Source: Gemmatimonadales bacterium
GTDB taxonomy: Bacteria; Krumholzibacteriota; Krumholzibacteriia; LZORAL124-64-63
NCBI GenBank assembly: GCA_019038745.1
Contig: JAHOYV010000037.1
Coordinates: forward strand, 1 to 64,000
Direction of reading: 5' to 3'
Length of the DNA stretch: 64,000 bases
Numbering within the stretch: position 1 is the stretch's first letter; every line of letters starts with the position of its first letter. Below the pieces are notes generated by a model. That model was not told the DNA's origin. It was given only the letters and a program-made list of their open reading frames with translations, and searched no databases. The position numbers and the translations under genes are program-made. Shown one piece after another: positions 1 to 9,356 of this stretch.

Positions 1-1049
1 CGAACCAGGCGGCCGCGGGCGTCGTAGATCGAAAGGCTGACGTTCGCAGCTTTGGGCAGGCTGAAGGGAATGATCGTCTGCGGGTTGAACGGGTTGGGGA
101 AATTATTGCCCAACACGATCCGGGCGGAAACGAGTTGGCTGCCATTTCCATTAGTATCTCCGACCGGGGAGTAAGGGTTGTAGGGTTCCAGCAAATGATT
201 CGCCAGGATGTACTCTACGTTTTGCCGCAAAGCGTCGTGGTCCATGCGGTAGGGACGACCCGTAATGTGGACCAGTCTTCCTCCATCCGAGCGGAAAGTG
301 CCGCCGCCTTCTGGAGCGACCCAGGCCCCTGTGCCGCGTGTGCCGGAGAAACCCTCCGTATCCTGGAATATCAGGGTGCCGGGATCTACGTTGGTCAGGT
401 ACACGTCATTGAAGGACTGGGTGCCTATAAAAGGAATGTCCACCAGGCCGGGATCGACGGCGATGCAGTTGCCCAGCGTCCCGTCGATCGCGACGAAGGA
501 AACTCCAAGGTAGGTTGCTAGATCTCCCACCAGGAAAGTGCTGCTGCGCCGACTCATCAGAAGCACGTTGCCGCCGGCCTCGAGATAGGACAGGATCGGG
601 GTCTCGGCCCACTTGGCCAGATCCCCGTTGTAGTTGTTGCCTACCCAGATAACAGTTGAGAAATCACCGATGATGTCTGCTGGAACCGGACCGTGTCCCA
701 GGGGTGTGGGGAGGTTGGCCGGGTAGCCGCCGCTGGGTTCGTTGAAGCAGTCCCAGAAGGTGATCGGGTTGCTGCCCCAGAATGTGCTGTCCGTGTAGGC
801 TGAGGTGATCTCCGAATCATAAGTGCCCCAGTCCACTCCGTTGACCAGGAGGATGCCCTGGTCCAGCGATGCGGCATCAACGGTAGTTTGAATCTGTCGC
901 AGGATCCAGTGGTCCGGATCCAGGTCCACGCTTGTCACTGCGTCCGGCACGGTCACGGGATAAGTCTCGCTGGCCAGACTGTTCTGTACCGTTACTTCGA
1001 GCGGGCCGGATTCGGTTTCGATGCGCAAACGGATCGGCATGGTGAAAAG
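1..1049 (-). pseudogene. Truncated C-terminal copy of the M1 aminopeptidase gene
   Basis: Identical, base for base, to 6511-7559. It encodes residues about 513-862 of the intact M1 peptidase that lies further right on the same strand. The copy lacks the signal peptide and the HELAH zinc site, so it cannot be a peptidase. It runs off the left edge, so its true 3' end (the FlgD-like tail) is not visible. Upstream on the minus strand the frame continues without a stop into an intron-maturase remnant, giving a chimeric open frame. This is either a real partial duplication created by a mobile element or an assembly artefact at a contig end; perfect identity fits a very recent event or an artefact. 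Confidence 0.8.
1..1049. repeat. 1,049-bp exact direct repeat, copy A (copy B at 6511-7559)
   Basis: Positions 1-1049 match 6511-7559 exactly and in the same orientation. The match ends at 1049/7559, where the sequences diverge abruptly. The left end is cut by the window edge, so the repeat may be longer. Confidence 0.95.
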
Positions 1050-1296
1050 TGCCGGCCTGTTATAAATGGTTTTGTGATAAAATCGGGACAGGGGAGCCGG
1101 GCGTTGGCCGCCACTTTTAGTTGCCTGTCCACGGGACATTCCCCGCGCTCGCAAGCGGTGCCGTAGCCACTCGTTCAGACCGCTAAAGATCTTCGGTGTG
1201 TCGGCCAGCTGGAAGTACCCCTTCCAACCCAGCAGATAACGCCGCAGCTCTTCTGCTACCTGAACCAGACTCCGGCTCAGACCATAAACCAAAAAA
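1050..1296 (-). mobile_element. Remnant of a group II intron reverse transcriptase/maturase (GIIM domain)
   Basis: Reading the minus strand from about 1290 gives a frame containing SLVQVAEELRRYLLGWKGYF, then LADTPKIFSGLNEWLRHRLR. This matches the conserved C-terminal maturase-specific region of group II intron-encoded proteins (typically 'LNxYLRGWxGYF...LDxWIRRRLR'). No reverse-transcriptase YADD core lies upstream: a metallophosphoesterase gene ends at 1363. The remnant is therefore a 5'-truncated fragment of about 60-80 codons. After RLRA (about position 1145) the resemblance stops; about 95 bp of unassigned sequence then joins the duplicated peptidase segment at 1049/1050, in frame. No intron RNA domain V was recognised. 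The family call is confident; element boundaries are not. Confidence 0.75.
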
Positions 1297-1362
1297 AAAC
1301 CGGCCGCCAAACCCCCTTGGACTTGACGACCGGATCAGTTCAAATCAGAAAAGAGACACGGA

Positions 1363-2200
1363 CTATTTGAACAGAGCCTTAACATAATCAAATGCTACAT
1401 GTTCGGTTACTACCGGCAAAACAACAGCGATTGAAAAGGAATCAATTAAATTCCCGCTCAATCCATGTACGTAACAACTAACATAACCGGCGGAAAAATT
1501 GACCTCCAGCCAATGATGTTCAGATACCGAAAATATTTGAGTCTCGCTCGTACCCACTTCATCCAAGGGAGCCCCCGCTCCACCAATAACCAAATAGGTT
1601 CTATTGTTTACTAAATGTCTTTCATAAGCATGTCCGTGTCCGCAAATAACCAAATCAACATTTGTTTCTTCAATGATTGGCAAGTAAATCCCACGAATGA
1701 ATTCTGCTAATTCCCCGTTCCTCAAATTGTCGGAATACATAGGATGGTGCATGTATAAAATTGTAAATTCAGCGTCCTCCAGTAATGCTGTTCTCAACCA
1801 TTCCAGATTTTCACTGGTTGCACTTCCCGTTGGCCAGCGACATTTAGATTTCCACGAGGGGAATTGTAGTTGACGCCGGGCATCCCGTGTCGAATCCAAC
1901 AATGATGTGGATGCCCTCATCATGTGTATCTATAAGTGTAGCCCATGACCAATATAGAAGATTATCATAATAGTCGTGGTTGCCCGGAACCGGGGTTGTG
2001 TTGGGAAATAGTTCCTTATACCTGGAGTATTCAGCTTGTTCAAAAAACAGCCCGTTTTCGACAATATCTCCACAATCATAAATATGGTTTTTGCCTATTT
2101 GCTCTGAAATAATTTCGGCAATACTGTCCGGGTATGAAGATCTTGCATCGATTTGTACATCGCTGATAAACAACAATGCTAAAAAAATTATACTTGTCAT
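1363..2200 (-). pseudogene. Secreted calcineurin-like metallophosphoesterase, frameshifted
   Basis: Two overlapping minus-strand frames together make one metallophosphoesterase. The 5' part (from ATG 2200, after a GGGGG ribosome-site-like stretch) begins with a hydrophobic leader MTSIIFLALLF and carries CGDIVENG and PGNHDYYDN, the metal motifs GDxxxxG and GNHD. The 3' part (to the stop at 1363) carries HHPMY and CGHGHAYER, the remaining His motifs. The join needs a one-base frame change around 1850-1870. All metal-binding motifs survive, so this could be a recent pseudogene, a sequencing error or, less likely, programmed frameshifting. The product would be an exported phosphatase or phosphodiesterase of the purple-acid-phosphatase type. 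It has lower G+C than its neighbours and sits next to mobile DNA, which hints at transfer. Confidence 0.7.
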
Positions 2201-2426
2201 TTGAGTGCCCCCGTTTCCCGCCATTGCATTTTGGTTGCAATCGCCCACCCCGGCCATTTGCCAGTTGGAGGCAGACGATTCGAGACGAATCTCGATGGTT
2301 CCAAAGCACGGAAAGGGGCACAACGGAAGCGGTCAGCAATGGTTTGAGACTGATGTACATCGTCAGAAACTGTTTGAAATTTACTGAAATTGGTTTACAA
2401 TCTTCATTTGAGTAGGGAGCTTATAT

Positions 2427-3713
2427 ATGGATCGCAATGTAGATATTTCAAAAAGTGATTTCCCCGACAGATTAAGGAAATTACGGGAGGAACGCCGTCT
2501 TACTCAGGCTGATCTGGGGGATCTGGCCCAACTTTCCTACCGTACGATCCACGACCTGGAGTTGGGAAAAAGAGATCGGACACTGGTCAAGACCTTGATG
2601 TTGATTACCAAGGCCTTGGATGTGTCGTACGAAAGACTACTCAACGGCGATCAGGCTGATCGCACGGACAAAATTCCCCCTCCAAAAGGAAAGCGTTTTC
2701 TTCCGACGACTCTCGGTGTGTTGCTGCTCCTGTCCGTCGCCATTTTAGCCCTTTGGACGGTATTCAAACCACCCCAATGGACTGTGACCGGCAATACACT
2801 GGTAGCCAAGGATGGGATATTCGGGTTCCAGCGCTGGCAACGGGAATTTCCGGATGAAATCGCTATTTGTCAGCCTGCTCCGTGGTCAGGGGATGTTCTT
2901 CTGGTGGGGCTGCACAGTAACAATTCCGGAGGAAGTCGCCTGCATGCGCTTTCACTCAGGTCCGGGAATTCTCTCTGGGAGGTTCAGCCTGATGTAAATG
3001 AGATCGCGGCGGCATTCGGCCGTGAACTCGTTTTCGGGGGTGGGTTCAATTGTTCCGGTCTATTGCCGGCCGACCTTGACGGGGATGGTACTTCAGAAAT
3101 CCTCGCACACTTCAGTCACACAAAGTGGTTTCCGCATGCCTTGTGTCTCATTGATTCAAAGGGCAACCTACTTTCCCAATACGCCAGCATGGGGTCTATT
3201 TATGATCTGCTCATCATCGATATGGACGGCGACAAGAAGGATGAGGTGATCGGCGCAGGAACGAACAATGCCCGGATCTACCAGGGAGCTACAGTTTTTG
3301 TCCTGGACGAAAATCATTTCTCCGGTGCGACGATCGATGATTCGGTGAGCCACGGCAATTCCATCAAGGATGGCTCCCTAATGCGCCTTGTGATTCCACA
3401 GTATCCGGCGCCCTACATGAACCATATGCAATACACCCGGCTGATCGCCGAAAATATCGAGACTTTTGAAAGAGAAAATGACGATTTCAGGATGACCGTA
3501 TTTGTTGGCCACGATCCGGATAGGCATCTGATTGTCGAGTTGGACTCGACCCTGACACCGTTGGATTCCCATATGTCCGATGTCTTCAGAATGGAGATAC
3601 TCCACTCGTGGCCTGATTCACTACGAGAATTCGGGCCCTTGGATCCCGGTTGGAGGCGGGATTGGTTGGCCCATCACGTTCGATTCGAGGCTGGAAAACG
3701 GGTTCACCCTTAG
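2427..3713 (+). CDS. Membrane-anchored XRE-family DNA-binding protein with FG-GAP-like C-terminal domain
   Basis: A 428-aa protein in three parts. Residues about 12-70 form an XRE/Cro helix-turn-helix (RKLREERRLTQADLGDLAQL, then SYRTIHDLELGKR). Residues about 92-113 form one transmembrane helix (LGVLLLLSVAILALWTVF). The rest, predicted outside the cytoplasm, contains DxDxDG calcium-loop motifs typical of FG-GAP/VCBS propeller blades (ADLDGDGTSEIL, IDMDGDKKDEVI). The layout suggests a one-component sensor that couples an external beta-propeller to DNA binding; this is inference. The ATG at 2427 follows a GTAGGGAG ribosome site. It stands alone, divergent from the metallophosphoesterase, so no partner is evident. 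Confidence 0.8.
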   Translation: MDRNVDISKSDFPDRLRKLREERRLTQADLGDLAQLSYRTIHDLELGKRDRTLVKTLMLITKALDVSYERLLNGDQADRTDKIPPPKGKRFLPTTLGVLLLLSVAILALWTVFKPPQWTVTGNTLVAKDGIFGFQRWQREFPDEIAICQPAPWSGDVLLVGLHSNNSGGSRLHALSLRSGNSLWEVQPDVNEIAAAFGRELVFGGGFNCSGLLPADLDGDGTSEILAHFSHTKWFPHALCLIDSKGNLLSQYASMGSIYDLLIIDMDGDKKDEVIGAGTNNARIYQGATVFVLDENHFSGATIDDSVSHGNSIKDGSLMRLVIPQYPAPYMNHMQYTRLIAENIETFERENDDFRMTVFVGHDPDRHLIVELDSTLTPLDSHMSDVFRMEILHSWPDSLREFGPLDPGWRRDWLAHHVRFEAGKRVHP

Positions 3714-4186
3714 TGGGTATCACCCTCCCAGTCGGAGCTTTCGTCATCCCAATCCCCCCGAACCAGAACCAGGACTCCGGAATTGGGCACTCCCGGCCCA
3801 ACTGAAACGACCCAGCCACCCTTGGCCTGTCGTGATCTAACCGAGCCGGGCGGAAAGTACAAACCCGCGCTTGTGCGTTCTTCCCCGTCTTCAGGACGGA
3901 CGGAGGTTCAGTCGGCTCCACGATATGCTATAGTCTTTTCTCTACCACCACCGGTTCCATGGAATCGTGAACATGTATTGAGCTACGCTTACTAGAATGA
4001 ACTGAGTTAATACCTGTTCAAAAAGGGCAGACACAATTTCAGCGGCCTTGGCAATTTGCCGGGTTTTAGCCGCAAGAATGAATTGAAATTGTGCCAAAAA
4101 TTGAATAGGGTAAAATCGATATAAAGACGGGCTTGGCCCATCATCTACAAACTCATTTCTCGAAATATAAAATGGGGGTTGCCGGA
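3714..4186. other. Intergenic region with a nested hairpin
   Basis: No convincing gene. It contains a long imperfect hairpin at 4032-4093: outer arms CACAATTTCA / TGAAATTGTG, inner arms GCGGC / GCCGC, and GGC / GCC at the tip. It lies about 95 bp before the glycosyltransferase start. It may be a transcript leader structure or a terminator for the upstream gene, but it lacks a clean T-tract. Confidence 0.4.
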
Positions 4187-5650
4187 ATGAAGGAAAACGA
4201 AAAGCCAACCATCAAACTTCTGGTGGGTCCCTATCTTTCTGCTGACTGGTCAGACTATATGGCCGGTGCCTTTGCCGACTACGATGCCAAGACATTTGGT
4301 CCGTGGGAGGGTGCGGACCTGAAAATCGATGGACTACCTTCACTGGAACAAATTCTCGATCTGCTCCCTGCGGACTGGAGTCCGGATCTTCTCCTCCTTT
4401 GGCGCCCGGAGTACGTATACATTCCGCCGGGTCTCGAAACGGCGCCTTTTCCAACTGCAGCGCTGGTCAGCGATTGGTATCTGGCCTTCTCGGACAGCCT
4501 GGAGGCAGCCTGGAGAGTCGACGCTCTCGTTACCGGAACTCGGGGAGAGCGTATTTTCCGGGCAGCAGGTTTTGAAAACGTAGTAGCCATGCCCATGCTG
4601 GGCTATCAACCGGATCTGGACGGCCGTTACGCTTTGCCGACCGCAGACCGGAATATCGACGTTTTTTGCGGGGGCAACCCCAACTGGATTGTTCACAAGG
4701 AACGTGCTCTGGTTCATGCCGAGTTGAAAAAACTGTCGGATCAAATTCGGATCCATGAGGGACCTCTTGTCGACCGAGTTGAGTTCAATCGTCTCATGGG
4801 CCGAAGCCGAATTTTCGTCAATCAGACGGTGATCGGTGAAGTGAACATGAAAGTATACGAAGCCACTGCCTCGGGAACCTGCCTGTTCGTCGAAGAGGAC
4901 AATCTGGATATCCGAAATTATCTGGTTCCCGATGAATCTGTGGTCCTTTTCAATCGTGCCAATTTGAACGAAAAGATTCTCTATTTCCTTGAGCACGAGG
5001 AAGAGCGGGCGGCGATCGCCGAACGTGCAAAGCCCCTGATGGCTCCCTTCACATACCGGCGAAACATGAGCGCAATTGTTGAACGACTTATCGGACAAGA
5101 CGGCCTCTGCGTAAATCCAGGTCCCCGCCCGATTTCGGAACTCGGCCCCGAAGAAATCGCCGAAGGATTGGCGGGATACGCCCTCCGCCACAATGGAGAA
5201 GACCCGATGGCCGCCGTAGCCCTGTGTTCTGCCTTGAAAGACGGACCACGGTCACTTCTTCTGAACACGTGCGCCAAGTACACGGTCAATTACACTGCGG
5301 GTCATTCATCTCAATGGGAAAATTCAGCCATACTCAAGAGCTTTGCGATGGCAAAAGCCGCTGATCCTGAATCCCTCCAGGCAGCCTATACATGGGCCAA
5401 AATGGCAACCGCTTACGTAGCTCCAATGGCCCAAGGGGCTCTCGATGATCTGGAACGGCTTCTGCTTGGAAATTGCGCCGTGCCTTTCTCAAGCGCGGGT
5501 CCCTATTTTGGCATGGACAGGAATATGCGTTTTGTTTTCCAACGAACGGCCTGGGAAGCCCTCGAAGCAGGGCAATCAATGGACGAGGCCTTGCGGGCTC
5601 TTCTGCTGGAAGATCTGAATACAATGCGGAAAAAAACAGGCGAGTCGTGA
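4187..5650 (+). CDS. CgeB-like family glycosyltransferase
   Basis: About 487 aa from ATG 4187, which has GGGGG about 8 bases upstream; in-frame ATG 4172 and TTG 4133 lack a ribosome site. The middle of the protein carries the Glyco_trans_1_2 / CgeB signature: 'DVFCGGNPNW', then FNRLMGRSRIFVNQTVIGE and KVYEATASGTCLFVEEDN, followed by VLF and a tail of 'ILYFLEHEEERAAIAERA'. These are the GT-B C-terminal donor-site features of family 1-like glycosyltransferases. The N-terminal 170 residues resemble the DUF3880-type acceptor half, and the last 150 residues are helical and unassigned. No signal peptide or membrane segment is seen, so it probably acts in the cytoplasm on surface glycans or glycoproteins; the substrate is unknown. 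Confidence 0.7.
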   Translation: MKENEKPTIKLLVGPYLSADWSDYMAGAFADYDAKTFGPWEGADLKIDGLPSLEQILDLLPADWSPDLLLLWRPEYVYIPPGLETAPFPTAALVSDWYLAFSDSLEAAWRVDALVTGTRGERIFRAAGFENVVAMPMLGYQPDLDGRYALPTADRNIDVFCGGNPNWIVHKERALVHAELKKLSDQIRIHEGPLVDRVEFNRLMGRSRIFVNQTVIGEVNMKVYEATASGTCLFVEEDNLDIRNYLVPDESVVLFNRANLNEKILYFLEHEEERAAIAERAKPLMAPFTYRRNMSAIVERLIGQDGLCVNPGPRPISELGPEEIAEGLAGYALRHNGEDPMAAVALCSALKDGPRSLLLNTCAKYTVNYTAGHSSQWENSAILKSFAMAKAADPESLQAAYTWAKMATAYVAPMAQGALDDLERLLLGNCAVPFSSAGPYFGMDRNMRFVFQRTAWEALEAGQSMDEALRALLLEDLNTMRKKTGES

Positions 5651-6353
5651 AGTTGAGCCGGGTACCTTGAGTTGACCAGATGTGCTTTTGTAACCTTGGA
5701 TAATGATCAGGAGATCCCGGTGTTGCTCGCTTTTCCAGGTGATTACGTGATCTGGAACAATCTGGCAGAGAGGGATGACAATCGAATCTTTTGAGTGATC
5801 CTTTTTTCCGACCTAACATTTGTTACCACATAGATCTTTATGTTTTTTTGAACTCACGGGGTTCTAAAATTTTCCCACCCCCTGAACCAAAGAAGTGAGA
5901 ATACCACAAATCGTCTGACAAATCCCTGTTTCCTGCCAGCAACATCCGGACTTTTCTTGGATGGAATAAACGGGAGCCACGGAGAAGTAAATTCAAACGC
6001 ATAGTTCCCCCTTTTTGACCGAATGCTGACGCCATTCTACTCCATCCTCAGCACGGTTTCAATTCCTTCATGCAGCTAAAGTCCGGCAAACGGCCAAAAC
6101 TTGGCCCAAATGCAGAATTCCCGGCACACCCCGGCCCCAACCGGTTTCAATGCCAAATCTGGAAATCACTGCTGACATTTATCTACTTTGGTGTGGTTCA
6201 GTTCCAGGTTTCGTCTGCTGACTCACCGTGGGCGGAACACGTGATATCCGTAAGATGGTCCTTATTCGTTGATTGGTTTCCTGTTTCTCGTCCGCAGCCC
6301 TGGAGGCGAACACCGAATGCCCGGAAACCGGGTGCAAACAATACTTTCCAGAA
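5651..6353. other. About 700 bp without a recognisable gene
   Basis: Between the glycosyltransferase end and the M1 peptidase stop. Short open frames on both strands have no recognisable domains and no good ribosome sites. No tRNA, repeat or insertion-sequence end is visible. Confidence 0.4.
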
Positions 6354-9095
6354 TCACCTCACCAGCACCAGTCCTTGCGTCTGCACGCCGCTATCCTCGG
6401 TCCTCAAACGAGCGAAGTAGGTTCCCGAGGGAGTGCTGCGTCCGCCATCGTCCATTCCGTCCCAGTTTATCCGGTGATTGCCCTCAGGGTAGGATCCCTC
6501 GGCCAGCTTCCGAACCAGGCGGCCGCGGGCGTCGTAGATCGAAAGGCTGACGTTCGCAGCTTTGGGCAGGCTGAAGGGAATGATCGTCTGCGGGTTGAAC
6601 GGGTTGGGGAAATTATTGCCCAACACGATCCGGGCGGAAACGAGTTGGCTGCCATTTCCATTAGTATCTCCGACCGGGGAGTAAGGGTTGTAGGGTTCCA
6701 GCAAATGATTCGCCAGGATGTACTCTACGTTTTGCCGCAAAGCGTCGTGGTCCATGCGGTAGGGACGACCCGTAATGTGGACCAGTCTTCCTCCATCCGA
6801 GCGGAAAGTGCCGCCGCCTTCTGGAGCGACCCAGGCCCCTGTGCCGCGTGTGCCGGAGAAACCCTCCGTATCCTGGAATATCAGGGTGCCGGGATCTACG
6901 TTGGTCAGGTACACGTCATTGAAGGACTGGGTGCCTATAAAAGGAATGTCCACCAGGCCGGGATCGACGGCGATGCAGTTGCCCAGCGTCCCGTCGATCG
7001 CGACGAAGGAAACTCCAAGGTAGGTTGCTAGATCTCCCACCAGGAAAGTGCTGCTGCGCCGACTCATCAGAAGCACGTTGCCGCCGGCCTCGAGATAGGA
7101 CAGGATCGGGGTCTCGGCCCACTTGGCCAGATCCCCGTTGTAGTTGTTGCCTACCCAGATAACAGTTGAGAAATCACCGATGATGTCTGCTGGAACCGGA
7201 CCGTGTCCCAGGGGTGTGGGGAGGTTGGCCGGGTAGCCGCCGCTGGGTTCGTTGAAGCAGTCCCAGAAGGTGATCGGGTTGCTGCCCCAGAATGTGCTGT
7301 CCGTGTAGGCTGAGGTGATCTCCGAATCATAAGTGCCCCAGTCCACTCCGTTGACCAGGAGGATGCCCTGGTCCAGCGATGCGGCATCAACGGTAGTTTG
7401 AATCTGTCGCAGGATCCAGTGGTCCGGATCCAGGTCCACGCTTGTCACTGCGTCCGGCACGGTCACGGGATAAGTCTCGCTGGCCAGACTGTTCTGTACC
7501 GTTACTTCGAGCGGGCCGGATTCGGTTTCGATGCGCAAACGGATCGGCATGGTGAAAAGCCCGGTGTTGGTCTGCAGCTGGTCGATTGTAACCAGGATCT
7601 CATCCGGACTTGCTCCCTCGTTCCAGTTTATTCGGTAGACGGGAAAATATTCACCGTAGATCCATTGCTGAAAGAAAGCACCCAGATCTTTGCCGCTGAC
7701 CGTCTCCAGGGCTTCCTGCAGCTCCTCGGTGGTTGCCGAGTCGTAAAGGTGATTGGCACGGTAGAGGGCCAGGCCGGCGAAGAAGTCAGCATCGCCCAGT
7801 ACGCCGCGCAGCATGTGAACGATCCAGCTTCCCTTGTTGTAGCTCAGGTAGGTATCGAATATTGCGCCGAAATCGCTGGGGTCTTCAACGAAGATGGTGC
7901 CGGGACCGTAGAAGGCGGCAATGCTCATGTACTCCTGGTACCTGTCCCAACCGTAGGCTTCCTCTGCCCAGTAGGCCTCACTCCAGGTGGCGAATCCCTC
8001 GTTCAACCAGATGTGTTTGAAATCCTCGCAGGTTACCATGTCGCCCCACCACTGGTGCGCCAGTTCGTGCGAGACGATGTCCTCGGACCACCACCCGAGA
8101 CTCGTGATCGTCTGGTGTTCCATACCGCCGCCCCAGACGAAATCGGCGTGGCCGTACTTTTCGTTTACAAAGGGGTACTCCCCGTAACCCTCGGCGAAGT
8201 GGGTGATCATCGAGGCGGTAAGATCGTACACCGGTTGAACCTCTTCGAAATGATCGGGATAGAGGAAGTACATGATTTCCATGGGGTCCCCGCCATCCAG
8301 GGGAATGTACCAGTCGGAGTATTGCTGATAGGGATAGATGGCCAGAGAAACCAGGTAGGTGGCGATCGGATAGTTGGATTTCCAATGGAATGTGCGCAAG
8401 CCGGAGGTGCTGGTGTCCGACTGCAAAAGGCCGTTGCTGGCCACGACCAGGTTTTCCGGCACCGTGCAGCGGATGCTGACCGAGTCGGCCTTGTCGCTGT
8501 TCAAATCCTTGCAGGGCCACCAGTAGCGAGCGCCGTAAGGTTCGCTCAGGGTCCAGATCATGTGCTCGTAGTTGTAATTGCTCCAGCCGAAGTACGAACT
8601 GGCCGGATTGCCATTGTAGGAGACCGTCACTTGCACGGTTTCTCCGGGATCATAGGTCCGGTCCAGGTCGACGGTGAGCACGTCGCCGCTGCGGTTGAAA
8701 GTGGTTGCCGCACCGCCGACCGTCACAGCAGATACGGTAAGGTTGTAGCGCAGATCAAGGTCGAAGGTGTTGATGGATCCGCCGTTGACTTCGGCTAACG
8801 TGGTCACGACGCCGGTAAGGGTGGTGGCAGCCGGGTCCAGCGTGAGATCCAGGTCGTAGTAATGGACATCGTAGAGCGCCTGATTGGCGGTCATGGCGGT
8901 CTCGGCCCCAAGCAGATTCTTGTTCAGGGTAGCCTTGCGGGACGCCTCCTGGAGGCGGTGCTCCAGAATGGACTTTCGTCTGGAGTCGGGATCGTCCTGG
9001 TCCGGGATCGGGGCAGCCAGTGCAGCGGAAAAAACCGGGACCACGATGAGGCAGGCCAAAAGGATGGAAAAGAAATTCGGGCGGCGCGAGATCAT
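6354..9095 (-). CDS. Secreted M1 family zinc aminopeptidase with FlgD-like C-terminal tail
   Basis: A 913-aa exported metallopeptidase. Residues 1-28 are a signal peptide (FFSILLACLIVVPVFSAALA). An M1 N-terminal beta domain follows, then the exopeptidase motif GGGMEHQ near 325 (the GAMEN equivalent) and the zinc site H343-ELA-H347 with the third ligand E366 in NEGFATW. After the catalytic part comes a Rossmann-like or Ig-like region, and the last 80 residues form a FlgD-like Ig tail starting NNFPNPFNPQT and containing INWDGMDDGG and GTYFARL. Such tails are used for outer-membrane export and anchoring in FCB bacteria (type IX-like sorting). Probably a cell-surface or secreted aminopeptidase. 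Residues 513-862 are duplicated exactly at the left edge of the window. Confidence 0.95.
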   Translation of the reverse strand: MISRRPNFFSILLACLIVVPVFSAALAAPIPDQDDPDSRRKSILEHRLQEASRKATLNKNLLGAETAMTANQALYDVHYYDLDLTLDPAATTLTGVVTTLAEVNGGSINTFDLDLRYNLTVSAVTVGGAATTFNRSGDVLTVDLDRTYDPGETVQVTVSYNGNPASSYFGWSNYNYEHMIWTLSEPYGARYWWPCKDLNSDKADSVSIRCTVPENLVVASNGLLQSDTSTSGLRTFHWKSNYPIATYLVSLAIYPYQQYSDWYIPLDGGDPMEIMYFLYPDHFEEVQPVYDLTASMITHFAEGYGEYPFVNEKYGHADFVWGGGMEHQTITSLGWWSEDIVSHELAHQWWGDMVTCEDFKHIWLNEGFATWSEAYWAEEAYGWDRYQEYMSIAAFYGPGTIFVEDPSDFGAIFDTYLSYNKGSWIVHMLRGVLGDADFFAGLALYRANHLYDSATTEELQEALETVSGKDLGAFFQQWIYGEYFPVYRINWNEGASPDEILVTIDQLQTNTGLFTMPIRLRIETESGPLEVTVQNSLASETYPVTVPDAVTSVDLDPDHWILRQIQTTVDAASLDQGILLVNGVDWGTYDSEITSAYTDSTFWGSNPITFWDCFNEPSGGYPANLPTPLGHGPVPADIIGDFSTVIWVGNNYNGDLAKWAETPILSYLEAGGNVLLMSRRSSTFLVGDLATYLGVSFVAIDGTLGNCIAVDPGLVDIPFIGTQSFNDVYLTNVDPGTLIFQDTEGFSGTRGTGAWVAPEGGGTFRSDGGRLVHITGRPYRMDHDALRQNVEYILANHLLEPYNPYSPVGDTNGNGSQLVSARIVLGNNFPNPFNPQTIIPFSLPKAANVSLSIYDARGRLVRKLAEGSYPEGNHRINWDGMDDGGRSTPSGTYFARLRTEDSGVQTQGLVLVR
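6511..7559. repeat. 1,049-bp exact direct repeat, copy B
   Basis: Lies inside the intact M1 peptidase gene and is identical to 1-1049. The edge at 7559 falls within codon context LFTMP; the other edge is unknown because copy A is cut by the window start. Confidence 0.95.
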
Positions 9096-9356
9096 GGATT
9101 CCCCCGGCTGTTTGTGGGTCGTTTTGAAAAGAAGGTAGGGCTCGACTTGATCCGGATCCCCATCACACTACAATCATACCATAATTCGAGGCATTTTTCT
9201 ACTTTGGGCGAAATTCCGGGAGTCAGGATACTTGTTGGAACATTAGCTGGATTTTGAGATTTGATCTGAGGCATTGAACCAGCCCGCAGGAGTCGCTACT
9301 ATGAACCGGACAGGTTATCAACCGGCAGACTCGGAAATCGGCAGGTACACGCGCTG

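Noticed and set aside
5838-6035. 65-residue minus-strand frame in the 5.7-6.3 kb gap
   Set aside because: No recognisable domain or ribosome site; taken as chance.
7398-8798. 466-codon open frame on the plus strand opposite the M1 peptidase
   Set aside because: It is antisense to a well-supported gene, has no domain, and its frame comes from high-G+C codon bias.
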